From assembly GCA_947561585.1 (NCBI GenBank), contig CANNZV010000513.1, forward strand, positions 645,473-709,472: DNA of 64,000 bases, read 5' to 3'. Below are positions 1-10,316 of this stretch, one piece after another. Made by a program: the position numbers and the translations under genes. The DNA is from Caprella mutica (lineage: Eukaryota > Arthropoda > Malacostraca > Amphipoda > Caprellidae). Below the pieces are notes generated by a model. That model was not told the origin of the DNA. It saw only the letters and a program-made list of their open reading frames with translations, and made no database searches. Numbering within the stretch: the first letter of the stretch is position 1; each line of letters opens with the position of its first letter.

Positions 1-1012
1 AAAATGTGTACCTGTTCAATAACTCGTATCCAACCCCATTTTCAACCAATTGGTCTATGTTACATTAACAAAATTATGTAAATTGCTGACGAAAGGTTAT
101 AATTAGGCAGATTTTATTTTAGAGAGTAGGAGTGTTTGTATATCATGAGCATTAATTTAATTACCGTGACATTGTGTAATAATATGATCTCACTATTTTC
201 TAAGAAAAATGTTCAAAAACTTTAGCATTGTCATCCATATATACCTAATTAGCTATCATTTACTATACACAATGATACCTCAACTGATAATAGCTGTGCT
301 GAACGTAAACTATCATCAAATGAAGAAATAATGACTTGCTATTATTTGTGAAGAGATAATGACTTAATGTAAGTATCATTAAAATGTTAATGAGAAAAAG
401 GCAGTAAAGTCGACATTTTTATTTTATAAAATTAACGACTTTGAATTTCAAACGAATAAAAATATGAAGGTTTTTATTGAGTAACTTCAGTTATAATTGG
501 ATTTAAATAATATGCTGTGCAAATATCCGACGAAACTATAAAAAGTGAAATATTTGAATAAGTTACAATCTGCATCAATTGCCAAATAAAGAGTACATGG
601 CAACTTTGGCTGTGGAATAAAGAAGTACATGGCAACTGTGCCTGAAAATGCCACACAGCAACGATGGAATCGACGATTTTGTAAGGCGATATTTTCCCAT
701 TAAAAACAAACGTTATTGAGTGAGTATACAGAATAACATTTCAATAATAAACTTGACATGTTGTTATTTAAATGGTGTTGGAATTTAAACATATTTTTCA
801 TTTAAACTAATTATGGCAAGTATGTTCATTTTTCAAAATGTCCGACAATTAGGTACTAGTGCATATTTTAAATTACACACGAGGTTTCTTTCCATTTGAA
901 GTAGTAGTAGGTACCTACCTTCTTTATCTGACTCTAGGTAGTTTGGTCTTCAAATTGCTATTTGTTACAAACTCATTTAGTGAAGTTGGTGTGAATGAGA
1001 CCGATTAGTCTA
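1..1012. other. AT-rich stretch, no feature recognised
   Basis: I see no coding exon, RNA gene or clear repeat here. Open frames are short and lack protein-like composition. Confidence 0.6.
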
Positions 1013-1186
1013 TGGTTATGACAATATGCTTTGGAAATCATAGATCTTAAGAATATCACAGACGGAATGAAATGGTATCGAATACTTTATACCGCTGGTG
1101 TAGAACCATTCAATACTCTTCAATTCTCTCCGTTTATACTATTTTCGGGATCTATTATTTTAGAAGCATATTGTCACTATCCTACC
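1013..1186. mobile_element. MITE-C copy 1
   Basis: This is an inverted-repeat element of about 170 bp. The left end (GACAATATGCTTTGG, then ATCATAGATCTTAAG) pairs with the right end (GATCTATTATTTTAGAAGC, then ATATTGTCAC). Three relatives lie in the introns of the lipase-like gene near 20505, 23212 and 23403 and share the middle segment around GGTATCGAATAC and CGCTGGTGTAGAACC. It has no coding capacity, so it is a non-autonomous DNA-transposon derivative by structure. Confidence 0.75.
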
Positions 1187-1204
1187 AGTGATCACCTACC
1201 TACC

Positions 1205-1550
1205 AAAGATATACTACAGTAAGATGCACCACTCTACCAAATTTCTGTTTCATAAGTGCGTTGTGGCGCCATCTGGATTTGATAGCGGGAACTAGAGAAA
1301 CAACAACATTTGTTTTTTATCAAATCATTAGAAGTTTCAGTGTTCAATATTAAAAAAAATGAGATTTCAGAATAACTTTTCTGTTGATCAAGTTTAACAG
1401 AATAAATAACTTCTGCCTGAATACTGTAACTTTCAATGTTTTGATCAGCACCAAATGTTGTTGTTGCTTTAGTTCCCGCTTTCAAATTCAGGTGGCGCTT
1501 TAAAATTTCCAAGAGAGGTGAATTTATTTTTCTGTAGTATAATATCTTTG
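1205..1550. mobile_element. hAT-like MITE with exact 8-bp target duplication
   Basis: The two halves are imperfect inverted repeats of more than 100 bp. AAAGATAT...CTACAG at the left pairs with CTGTAGTATAATATCTTT at the right. Further in, GATAGCGGGAACTAGAG plus CAACAACAACATTTG pairs with CAAATGTTGTTGTTG plus TTAGTTCCCGCTTTC. TACCTACC flanks both ends (1197-1204 and 1551-1558), an exact 8-bp direct repeat of the size hAT transposases make. The target is itself a short CCTA-type repeat, so part of the match could be chance. It abuts MITE-C copy 1. Confidence 0.7.
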
Positions 1551-1558
1551 TACCTACC

Positions 1559-2455
1559 TCTGGTATCCATCTTTAAATTTAGGTTTTAAGTTTACATTTT
1601 GTGTCAAACCCTTGGTATCCATTTCAAATATTTAGGTTTTAAGTTAAAATATCTCTGAAAAATACCTAGCCTGTGAAATAAGATGGCTGCTCATTTTGTT
1701 TCAGTGAACGATAACCCGAAAACGTCCTTTAGATCCCTCCATATTTAGGATTATTTTCATTGAATGTCTTATAGATAACGCTTGTGTTGTGTGCTTGCTA
1801 AATACTATATCGCTACTTAGAATATCTTGAATGTCGCAAAGGATCTCCTCTAAAATACCTATATAGTTTCGAGCCATTTTCCAAAGTAAGGTACAATTCT
1901 CCAACAAATCTGATTGTTACACGAAAAATGATTGATTTCCATTGAAAGTTTTATCAGGAATACCAACTGCATTTCATTTATCATGTCAGTCAGGGTACCA
2001 ATCCCTATGTGGGACATAATGCCAAGTTTCACACTATAATAATGATGATATTTCCGACTAGAAGAAATAACTATTGAATATTTCAATTGTGCTACCTATA
2101 TCGTAATAGACATGACCTTTGAGTTGTTCATTTAAATATTTTGACATGAAGCATGGCAGTAGATTCATTAAATGTTAGTTTTTGTTAGATGAAAGCATAT
2201 AGTTAAGATAAATTGTTGTCACTATTTTGAGTTTTTATGTTAATATAGCAGATGTACAGTGAATGTGATTTACATTTCTTCTATATTTAGTTATACAGTT
2301 TTGGCATTTTGTATGTATGTTGGAGAGATTTTTCTAATACCGATATCAATATTTTTGCAATAATATTCTTATTTTGGATGTACGTTTTAACATCAGTGTT
2401 TGTTAATTAATTATAGAAAAAGCACTGCTAAAGGACAATGTTGTCCAACAAATAG
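1559..2455. other. AT-rich stretch, no gene recognised
   Basis: The only structure I see is a two-copy direct repeat near 1560-1650 (GGTATCCAT followed at some distance by TTTAGGTTTTAAGTT). No coding signal is visible. Confidence 0.5.
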
Positions 2456-2700
2456 TCAAGTCGTGCGCATTTTTACTGCGCAGTATTCTTATGACGTCAC
2501 GTTCTAGATACTCGTGTGCATATCTACTGCGCAGGATGACGTCACGCTCTAGAATCTAGATACTCGTGTGCATATCTACTGCGAATGATGACGTCACGCA
2601 CTAGATAGGTACTAATGCGCATTTCTACTGCGCATGGTGACGTCACGCACTAGATACTCGTGCGCATTTCTACTGCGCATGAGGACGTCACACTCTAGAT
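2456..2700. repeat. Tandem ~50-bp repeat, each unit with a TGACGTCA site
   Basis: Five degenerate units each contain a GCGCATTTCTACTGCGCA-type segment (or GTGCATATCTACTGCG), then TGACGTCAC, then CTAGATACTCG. Exact TGACGTCA octamers lie at 2492, 2537, 2589 and 2638; the fifth unit has GGACGTCA at 2683. The octamer is the classical CRE/ATF full site. Whether it is bound here is not shown. Confidence 0.8.
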
Positions 2701-3635
2701 TTGTGTATAGGTTTTGCCTTTGTAAGCTTCATAGCGCACCTATCTATATAATCTACCTATCTATCGTATCAATTTACTGAAAGCCAAACTCTGTAGTCAT
2801 TTCTAGAATATATACAATCTATTTTAATATATGTGCTGATGGTAATGGATATATATATATGCTTTATTCTACCTAGCAACCTATGCAGAAAATCTAATAT
2901 CAATGAAATAAAAGAGGAAATTTATGAAAAGGGTAAAACGATGTGAAGCTTTTAGGAAAATAAGTTAATATGGTAAATTGTTATTTATTTCAGGAAACTT
3001 AAATTGTTGCAATTCTACAAATATTGGGTTGAAGAAACTTTACAATTTTGTGTCAAATTTTTCCCGAATGTATTGACTCGCATTGTTTAAACTTTAGATC
3101 GTTAAAACTAGCACATTTAGATGTGTAAAGGATGTTCATGAGATATCAACTACACATTTTTGTGTGTAAAATCTCCTGTGAATTGTGGCAAAATATCTCC
3201 ATAGACTTCTGCAAGTGGAACTACAAACTCAGCTGACGAATAGCTACTTACTTTTCCATGTACATATTATAACTAGTAATGCTTAGACCGCTTTATTATT
3301 AAACTGTAGAAATAATAGCAGGTTCACTTCTCTGTCAAAGTAAATAAGTGTGTAGATAATACTAGGTTCTTTCACATCTCTGACCAATATGTTGTTTTCT
3401 GACCATGATGTTGTTTTTAAGAGTTTAGACACCTACTTTTAGTTCTATAAAAACTTAAAAATAAAAAGTCAACAAAAATTTAGACCTACTCTAAGTTGTG
3501 GTCTACAAATAAGTAGACCTACTTTAAGTTGTATTGTTTTTAGCCAATGTAACTCCCTTCACAAATACTCACAGCTATAGCGGCATATTAAATCTTATGT
3601 TTGCCAAACTTGTTTCATTGTCACTCTTTTATTCA
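2701..3635. other. AT-rich stretch, no feature recognised
   Basis: I see no coding signal, palindrome or tandem array of note. Confidence 0.5.
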
Positions 3636-3712
3636 TGGACCTCCTCTATAATGAAATCTTCTATAGTGTAGATAGTATCCTGAGTAAGGAAGTAACCTCT
3701 ATAGCAGGGTAG
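3636..3712. mobile_element. MITE-D fragment
   Basis: It carries CCTCTATAATGAAATC, CTATAGTGTAGATA and ATCCTGAGTAAGGAAG. These correspond to one arm of the MITE-D copy inside the lipase-like gene (18945-19162), which has CTCTATAGTGAATGTAG and GTCCTGAGTAAGAG. Confidence 0.5.
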
Positions 3713-3718
3713 GGCAAA

Positions 3719-3755
3719 TGCAGCTCTCAGTGCTTTTTTGGCACTGAGAGCTGCA
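3719..3755. other. Perfect 15-bp stem, 7-nt loop hairpin
   Basis: TGCAGCTCTCAGTGC (3719-3733) and GCACTGAGAGCTGCA (3741-3755) are exact inverted repeats around the loop TTTTTTG. The stem is shorter than a typical microRNA precursor. No flanking gene is recognised. Confidence 0.8.
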
Positions 3756-4540
3756 CTGGTGCCTGGGAGAGAAATGCTGTTTCATTTTCTTTCAAAGAAA
3801 ATTTAGAATTTTTAGCCATGACTGCTTTAAAATTCCAAGGATAATATAAAAGGGGTGGTAGCTAAATGAAGATCAGTATGTTTGTCATGTCCATGATAGT
3901 TAATTTTATACGTTTTAGGGTATTTTTTGTTCGTTAGGTAGGAAGTTTTTTTTACTTTAGTTCGGGTGTATAATGTTTAGCCCCGACTCTTTTTCTGTAG
4001 ATCAGATCATCAATTTCAGTTCAAATTATATACAATAATACAAGACTATCGATAATTTCTAATCAGCTTCAAGTCATTAAAAAAAACTTCAAGTTATTTT
4101 CAAAATTTTCAAGATAGATGCCTGTGCTATTTGGGTTCTGATATATAAGTTAGCAGGTATTTTCAGTCACGAAGTTCTGCAAATTAAACCCTCGTAATGA
4201 CATGAAACATTGCCTTTTCGCTAATAACAGGTGACTTTTCACTTCAAACATGTCCTTAAATTCTGTTGAGATTGTAAACAATGAAAACAATAAAATAAAT
4301 TTTCAGGTGTTAGGGACTTGAAGGCAAATAATTTCAGTTAAGGAGTGCATAGCTACTGCACTTGAAGAGAGATGTTAAATAGAATATAAATTATTACTAA
4401 TGGCAGATAACTTATTTTTGTTCTTATTGTGACTCACTAACTCAAGCTTAATTACCAATATATTACCAAGTTATTATGTATAACTTTAACTGTCATATTA
4501 TGATGGAATGGACCAATTAAATGCATTAATAATTAATTAT
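3756..4540. other. AT-rich stretch, no feature recognised
   Basis: No gene or repeat is recognised. Confidence 0.5.
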
Positions 4541-4574
4541 CTACTTCATCACTGTTGGTCCTGCTTCATACCCT

Positions 4575-4682
4575 TTACCTGTCTTGCACAATTTCGAGAT
4601 TGTTGTGCATTTTCAATGATCCTTAAACACGCGCAGCGCATTCTCGAGATTGGGCAAATCAGCAAATGGCGCGGAACATACA
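4575..4682. repeat. FAM-H dispersed repeat copy
   Basis: The segment with CGCGCAGCGCATTCTCGAG, then ATTGGGC and AATGGCGCGGAAC has relatives in inverse orientation near 28801-28850 (TTCCGCGCC, CAATCTCGAGAATG) and near 42815-42875 (CTGCGCGTTTTTAG, ATCTCGAGATTGCGC). Element type is unknown. Confidence 0.5.
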
Positions 4683-4830
4683 TAATAAACAAGTAAAAGC
4701 TAGGAATGCAACAAAGAAGTGATAGCAAATAATATACAATCATCACTCGGATTAAGAAAGGATTAATGTTGACAGCAACGGATAAAATGATATTTACATT
4801 GATAATCTAACTGATATTATATTTCAAAAT

Positions 4831-4985
4831 AGGGTAACTTCTGAGTTATCGGACAGTTCCATATTTTCGATGATGTGAGAATCAGTATATTATAATTATT
4901 ATTTAACTATTAAATTTAAATAGTATATACTTTTTTCTTACATGATCGAAAATGTAGAATTGTCCGATAATTCAGAGCTAACCCT
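4831..4985. mobile_element. MITE-A copy, arms only, no central palindrome
   Basis: The left arm (AGGGTAACTTCTGAGTTATC, GGACAGTTCC, TTTTCGATGATGTG) is the inverted complement of the right arm (CATGATCGAAAATGTAG, TGTCCGATAATTCAGAG, CTAACCCT). The spacer is AT-rich and lacks the GGTATC/GATACC core found in other copies. The Tc1 element starts two bases beyond its right end. Confidence 0.85.
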
Positions 4986-4988
4986 ATA

Positions 4989-5197
4989 CAGTCGGGTCAG
5001 AAAATATTCGTACCGTACGATAAATGTAACATTTTCCTTTATAACTTCTAAAATATCAATTCCTGAATTCCAAATTTTTCTACACTTTTAGATCTGAAAT
5101 CGATAATGATACACAAAAAATTTCAAAGCAAATTTATATCAATAACAAAAGTTACAGAGATTTAATTAGAAAATGGGGGGACAGAAAGTATTCATAC
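4989..5197. repeat. Tc1 left terminal inverted repeat
   Basis: It matches the inverted right repeat nearly base for base; one visible difference is CTACACTTTTAG here against the complement of CTAAAAGTGAAC at the right end. The inner boundary is GTATTCATAC. Confidence 0.9.
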
Positions 5198-5382
5198 GGC
5201 ACGAAAAAATAACAAATTTATTTGAAATTCAATATTTTTATGACCTTACGAAGGCGATAGGGGTTATATTCATGAACTACAGTGTAGTACCGAGTTTTTT
5301 TTGTATATAGTCATTGTTATTCTCCCATATGTTGCAACCGTTGGCTTTGTTTAATAATTTGTCTTTTTATAAATCTTAAATC

Positions 5383-6401
5383 ATGCCAGAAGCTAAAGAA
5401 CACAGTATGGAGGTGAAGAAGATAGTCTTAGCGATGCACAATGACGGAAAGGGGTATGGCAAGATATCCAAGGAGCTAAAACTACCAAAATCCACGGTCC
5501 AATCCATTATTAAGAAGGTAAGGGATGTTGGTCACCTGGAGAATCTCCCTCGGAGTGGACGTCAGGTAAAAGTTTCCCCCACAGGTATCCGAAGAGTTGT
5601 TCGAGAGGTCAACAAGAACCCCCGTGTGACCAGGGATGAGGTTCCAATCTTGGAACAATCTGGAACAAGTGTCAGTCGATCAACTGTAAGTAACATTCTG
5701 CACAAGGATAACTTGAGAGGCTGTCGTCCTAGGAAAGCTCCTCTACTGCGTTCTATGCATTTGAAGGCTCGTGTCAAGTTTGCAAATGAATACTCCCCTA
5801 AAGAATCCACTTATTGGAGCAGTGTTTTGTGGTCAGACGAGACGAAAATAGAGCTTTTCAGTCATTCTAGTTCTCAGTATGTTTGGAGGAAAAAGAATGA
5901 AGCCTTCAAAGCAAAGAATACCATCCTTACAGTGAAGCATGGTGGTGACTCACTGATGTTTTGGGGTTGCTTTTCGACTAAAGGTGTTGGTACGTTGGTT
6001 CGAGTGAATGGTATAATGAAGACAGAGGATTATCGTGATATATTGGAGGAAAACCTGAAGCAGAGTGCGAGAAATCTTGGAATGGGACGTCGCTGGATCT
6101 TCCAACAGGACAATGATCCAAAGCACACCTCGAAATTTGTGTCCAATGGTTAGCAGATGAACGTGTTAATGTCCTCCCATGGCCATCTCAATCACCAGAC
6201 CTCAATCCCATCGAAAATATGTGGGCTGAATTGAAAAAAAGAGTAAGGAAAAGGCAACCAAGTAATCTGGCAGAACTTGAGATCATTACAAAAGAAGAAT
6301 GGAGTAAAATAGACAAGGAAACCTGTCATAAATATGTGGGAGACTCTTTTGGACGCCTCCAGAAAGTTATCGAGAGCAGAGGATTCACAATTGACTATTA
6401 A
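5383..6401 (+). pseudogene. Tc1 transposase, DD34E type, one frameshift
   Basis: It starts at an ATG (MPEAKEHSMEVK). Residues about 1-110 hold paired-like helix-turn-helix segments (ISKELKLPKSTVQSIIKK, then a linker with GRQVKVS and SRSTVSNIL). The catalytic core follows: first Asp in LWSDETKIELF at residue 152, second Asp in FQQDNDPKHTS at residue 243, and the acidic residue in SPDLNPIENMW, 34 residues further once the reading frame is followed. A one-base loss near 6143 moves the frame and exposes TAG at 6151; the second part (about 6144-6401) reads on in the other frame to a TAA after FTIDY. The length of about 340 residues is normal for Tc1 transposases. The protein would cut and paste the element at TA sites; this copy cannot make it from one frame. 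Confidence 0.93.
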
Positions 6402-6430
6402 AACAATATTATATACATTTTCTTGTTACA

Positions 6431-6639
6431 GTATGAATACTTTCTGTCCCCCCATTTTCTAATTAAATCTCTGTAACTTTTGTTATTGATAAAAATTTGC
6501 TTTGAAATTTTTTGTGTATCATTATCGATTTCAGATCTAAAAGTGAACAAAAATTTGGAATTCAGGAATTGATATTTTAGAAGTTATGAAGGAAAATGTT
6601 ACATTTATCGTACGGTACGAATATTTTCTGACCCGACTG
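6431..6639. repeat. Tc1 right terminal inverted repeat
   Basis: It begins GTATGAATACTTTCTGTCCC and ends CCCGACTG, followed by the TA target duplicate. Confidence 0.9.
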
Positions 6640-6715
6640 TATAATCAATAAATATTCATGTAGAAGTAAACTATCGAAATAATCTTCCAATTGTTTCATT
6701 CCTATTTTTTACACA

Positions 6716-6757
6716 TAGGGTCAGTTTCACATCTTCGGTCGTATAAGAAAAAGGAAT
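6716..6757. mobile_element. MITE-A left-arm fragment
   Basis: AGGGTCAGTTTCACATCTTC followed by GGTCGTATAAGAAAAAGG corresponds to the MITE-A left arm (GTTCCACATCTTCGGTCATA, then TAAGAAAGAGCG near 31665). No right arm follows. Confidence 0.5.
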
Positions 6758-6871
6758 ATAATTAATATTAATTGTTTAATTACTATTTTAATCATCAAAA
6801 GTAATTTTATTGTTTTAATTTGTCACTTTAAAACTACAACGGCTTCAAAATCTAATTTGTATTCGCACAGT

Positions 6872-7112
6872 CGGTATAAATTTACAATCGGCAGATCGTC
6901 TGTTATTGTCCATTACGGTAAATATTGATGGTATTTTATCGTAAAATATCATAATAAAGACATTATCCTCAGGAATGTCCGACGAAAGACGATAAACTAT
7001 AAGTATTTTTAATTTATGATAAATTACTATTGTATTTTTGTCTAATCATTTATTGTCGTAGATAGATGATCTTTTTACCATCGATTATAATCACCGATGG
7101 AAAACCGTCAGA
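6872..7112 (+). mobile_element. FAM-E copy 1
   Basis: The block runs from TTTACAATCGGCAGATCGTC to ATCACCGATGG. Eight copies occur in the window (about 6872, 17176, 21617, 30300, 46463, 53190, 57955 reversed, 60549). The internal order is conserved: ATTGTCCATTACGG, ATTTTATCGTAAAATATC, AAGACATTATCCTCAGGA, TCCGACGAAAGACGATA, ATTTATTGTCGTAGATAGAT. Some copies have TACAATCG at one end and CGATTGTA at the other, so a short inverted terminus is possible. It is non-coding; class is uncertain (MITE or SINE-like). Confidence 0.75.
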
Positions 7113-7485
7113 TTGTCCATTATAATTCTTGACTGGGTAACCACTGAATAATCATAAAAAGTGTACCTTGCAATGAGTGTTGCTATAGTGACGCTAATAT
7201 GAACTCCATTATCCTCTCTGAGATGAAACCTACAACAGACAGCTCTAATTTAGAATGTTTAGAATGTTGTGAGGGGATGGAGGAGTGATTACTTCTATGA
7301 TTATGAAATTAATATCTGAAATGAAATGATTATGAAGTTAATTCACCTAATCATCAAATGGATAACTTTATTTTCTGAAACCAGATCAGCTTTTAAAATT
7401 GCATTTATGGAAAAAAGAAACAATCGATATGTGAACGATGAAATAGAACCGACCTTGAAAATTTCTACCAAACTGTTTAGAAATA

Positions 7486-7663
7486 AATGAATGGAGTAAT
7501 TAATGAATTAATGAAGTAATAAATGAAGAAATTAATGAAGTAATCAATGAAGTGATAAATGAAGTGATAAATGAAGTTATCAATGAAGTAATCAATGAAG
7601 TAATCAATGAAGTAATCAATGAAGTAATTAATGAAGTAATCAATTAATTAATTAATGAAGTAA
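7486..7663. repeat. 12-bp minisatellite, left part (split by BEL element)
   Basis: The unit is GAAGTAATCAAT with A/T variants. The array stops at the 5' base of the retrotransposon LTR and resumes in register on its other side at 15178. Confidence 0.85.
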
Positions 7664-8232
7664 TGTTAAAACTATCAAAGCATTTAGGAATTAATTAGGG
7701 ACACACACTTGCAAAGAAATACTAAATAGGTCAAGCAATTAGCAACAATGCAATGAATAGTGTGGTCTTACCTTGATAGTGGAGAAGGGTCAGCTACCTC
7801 TGTTGTTGTAGAAGATGTGTCCTTCTACAGGGCTAACTTGAGAGTTGGTCTATTCAAGATGCCTTCAGTAGTACTAGTATAGCACTAAAGTGTTCAATGT
7901 TGTGTTATTGAGCTCAATAGTGTTTGTAGAGTAGAGGGTTTGTGCATGATAGGGTTATGTTATTGATGATGGTAGTGCGTAAGCTATAGGCTGAAGCTCA
8001 TGCAGAATCAAGAAGCATTAAATCACTCATGCATTAAATATATCGTGCAAAACATTAATTATAAGGTTAAACTTGTGCAACTCTGTGGAAGAAAAGAGAT
8101 TGGAGAAGTGGCAATAGGCATTATATACGAATATTTACAAGCTTAGGAGATAACAATCATGACATGCTCATTGCTCTGCAGTCCAATCAAAAAGACAAGC
8201 AGGTTTACTAAAAGGCGGAAGTAACTTTCGCA
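7664..8232 (-). repeat. BEL/Pao LTR (3' LTR in element orientation)
   Basis: It begins TGTTAAAACTATCAAAGC and ends GGAAGTAACTTTCGCA, giving TG...CA termini. It should carry the transcription signals of the element; none was identified with certainty. Confidence 0.9.
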
Positions 8233-8483
8233 ACCTCCCAACAAAAGAGATGCTTAATTTAATTAAGCAAAGTTATTTAATAATGAGAGTTTAGTAAACC
8301 AAAGAATTTATAATGCCAACTTCTCAATCTTCTCCTCTTACATAATAACAGAGCTGCTAGCTACATCCTAGCATTCATAAAGCATATTATAATATTTACA
8401 ATTGTGATAACCAAGTTTATTATATCTTCCTAGCTATCTAATTAATATATACAAGTTACAAATTATACTTAATATCTAGTTAT
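8233..8483 (-). other. BEL/Pao 3' untranslated interior
   Basis: This non-coding stretch lies between the last coding frame and the LTR. Next to the LTR (8233 on) is ACCTCCCAACAAAAGAGATG, the place where a polypurine tract would lie on the element's sense strand; its complement has a purine run only in part, so this is not firm. Confidence 0.5.
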
Positions 8484-9038
8484 TTACAATTTACCTTTTC
8501 TAATCTTTTCTTTGATCAAGGTTCTCTGCTTCTGTGCAGCAGAACGACGATGTCTCTTCTTTTCATTTTCTTGAATGTTCTCTGCAATTTGGTCCATATT
8601 CACATTCAGGGTATCATCATTTGTAGGTTCATCTTCAATATCTCTATTGTTTGTTTGGACTTCATTATCACTTGAAGTTCCTAAGTGCATAGTTTGTATT
8701 TCCAGGGGATACAAATGCTTTATGGTATAATGAGCAGTCTGATTATTTGGTAATTTGAGTAAGACACTTCTCACTCTGTTATCATCACCATGAAATAATT
8801 TTATAACTCTACCCATGAGCCAATAAATGCGAGGTTTGTTTTTTGTGTTGATTAACACAATATCATTGACTCTAATCCGGTTCTCCCAATCACTTTGAAA
8901 CACATCCTTACTAGTTTCTCTTAAACTTAGCAAGTAATGAGAGTACCACATGTCTCGGTACTGGTCAGGTAATGATTGTTGAGCTGAGAATGTCTTCTCC
9001 AGATCTTCATGCATGGGTCTCTGGTGTTTGGATCCCAA
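8484..9038 (-). pseudogene. BEL/Pao C-terminal domain (DUF5641-like)
   Basis: This 184-residue frame follows the integrase core after a frameshift near 9030. Residues about 25-110 (FSAQQSLPDQYRDMWYSHYL, LLSLRE, NDIVLINTKNKPRIYWLMGR, RVRSVLLKLPN) match the small domain at the C end of BEL/Pao polyproteins. The tail is acidic and then basic (KKRHRRSAAQKQRTLIKEKI). It ends with TAA. Confidence 0.85.
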
Positions 9039-10124
9039 AGAGGATCAGGATTAGAAGCATCACACTTCATCTGAAGTCTAGGATCAGAGTGAAGTTTGAG
9101 TATTTTATTAGGAGTTAAAGCATCGATTTCATTTATTTCACTGTAGACACAAGTGAAAGGTCTGTTATTAACTGCATTTTGAATGTCAGATAGAACTGTC
9201 AATAACTCAAAGTAGGTTATTTTTGCTCTTCCAACAGTTTTATAGAGGCACTGTTTAACAGTTTTTATCTGCCTCTCATAAACTCCTCCAACCCAACTAG
9301 CATAGACAGGGATAGTCCTAAGTTGGATTGAGTGTTCTGTCAATACTGATTTCAAATCATCTGACTTAAAGACATCAGAAAGATAGGGTTTACTGGCTAT
9401 GAATGTCTTGGCATTATCTGTATAGATTGAGTCTGGTACAGAGTAGAGGTTACAAAATCTTTTGAAAGATTGTAAGAAGGAATCCAGAGTCATATCTGGG
9501 ACAAGATCCAAATGGATGCATCTTAGGGCTAAGCATGTATATACTATTATGTACATTTTAGAGGGTTCTTCATTTTTGTTTGTTACAAATATGTGACTAG
9601 TATAGTCAATCCCAGTATGCATAAATGGTCTGACCAAAGACAATCTCTCTTTTGGAAGATTAGTTAGTTTAGGGTAAGTAAAATCTCTAGTATTCAATTT
9701 TTTACATGTTATGCATTGATTAATGAGTTCTTTTACAGTTTTTCTCCCTTGAGGTAACCAATACCGATGCTCTCTCAACTGCATAAGTGTCGTTCCAATA
9801 CCCAATTGTTTACATTTCTTATGGGTGTCTCTGACAAGGAGTTTTGTGAAGTGATGGTCTTTAGCAAGTAACACAGGTAAGAGAACATTATTGTTAAAAT
9901 AATTACTTCTTGATATTCTCCCTCTGCAACATATCAAATCATTTTTGTCTATGAACAGATTAAGATCACTTACATATTTAGGTATTTTACCATCACTTTT
10001 CTCATCTGGTTTGTTAGAGTTTCTTAAATACTCCATTTCTCTAGGAAAAGATTCAGCTTGCATTGTTTTTAGCCCATATATTTTAGCCTGTTGCATGCTG
10101 TCCTTTTCTCATTTTAGTTTCATG
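8927..10124 (-). pseudogene. BEL/Pao integrase
   Basis: The longest open part is 389 codons from ATG at 10096. It has a zinc-binding segment (His 82-92 region, CITC Cys 128 and 131) and the DDE core: Asp164 in HTGIDYTSHIF, Asp227 in SIYTDNAKTF and Glu274 in WVGGVYERQIK. All three catalytic acids are present. The frame reads upstream of the ATG through an in-frame TGA at 10109-10111, and another frameshift separates it from the preceding frame. The family inserts the cDNA into chromosomes; this copy is disconnected from the rest of the polyprotein. Confidence 0.9.
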
Positions 10125-10316
10125 TTAACAAATTAATTTGTAAACATAGGATGTTATTCTCAACAACTTATTTACATTGGAGTACTTTTCAATGTCAATG
10201 GGTGGTTTTACTTCATTAGTTTGAACAAAGTTTGAATTGTTCACAATGACAGTTTTGAGAACAGAGTTAACATTCATCTGAATCTTCTGTTTTGAATTTT
10301 CAGATAAACATTTCAT
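10125..10316 (-). pseudogene. BEL/Pao linker between RNase H and integrase
   Basis: This 63-codon piece (SENSKQKIQMNVNSVLK, EVKPPIDIEKYSNVNKLLR) lies between the RNase H and integrase frames. The I.KYSN..KLL pattern is typical of the stretch just before the BEL integrase zinc domain. Frameshifts bound it at both ends. Confidence 0.75.

Larger units (their letters stand above)
4989..6639 (+). mobile_element. Tc1-type transposon with 209-bp terminal inverted repeats
   Basis: The element is about 1.65 kb. Its ends read CAGTCGGGTCAGAAAATATT and the complement, and it is flanked by TA on both sides (4987-4988, 6640-6641), as expected for Tc1/mariner insertion. Inverted repeats extend over 4989-5197 and 6431-6639 with very few mismatches. 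It encodes one transposase interrupted by a single-base frameshift. The near-identical ends and nearly intact frame suggest a recent insertion. The long inverted repeats are of the IR/DR kind known in some Tc1 lineages, but internal direct repeats were not verified. Confidence 0.95.

Noticed and set aside
1031..1222. Short open frame inside MITE-C copy 1
   Set aside because: It starts at TTG, and the sequence is an inverted-repeat element present in several copies.
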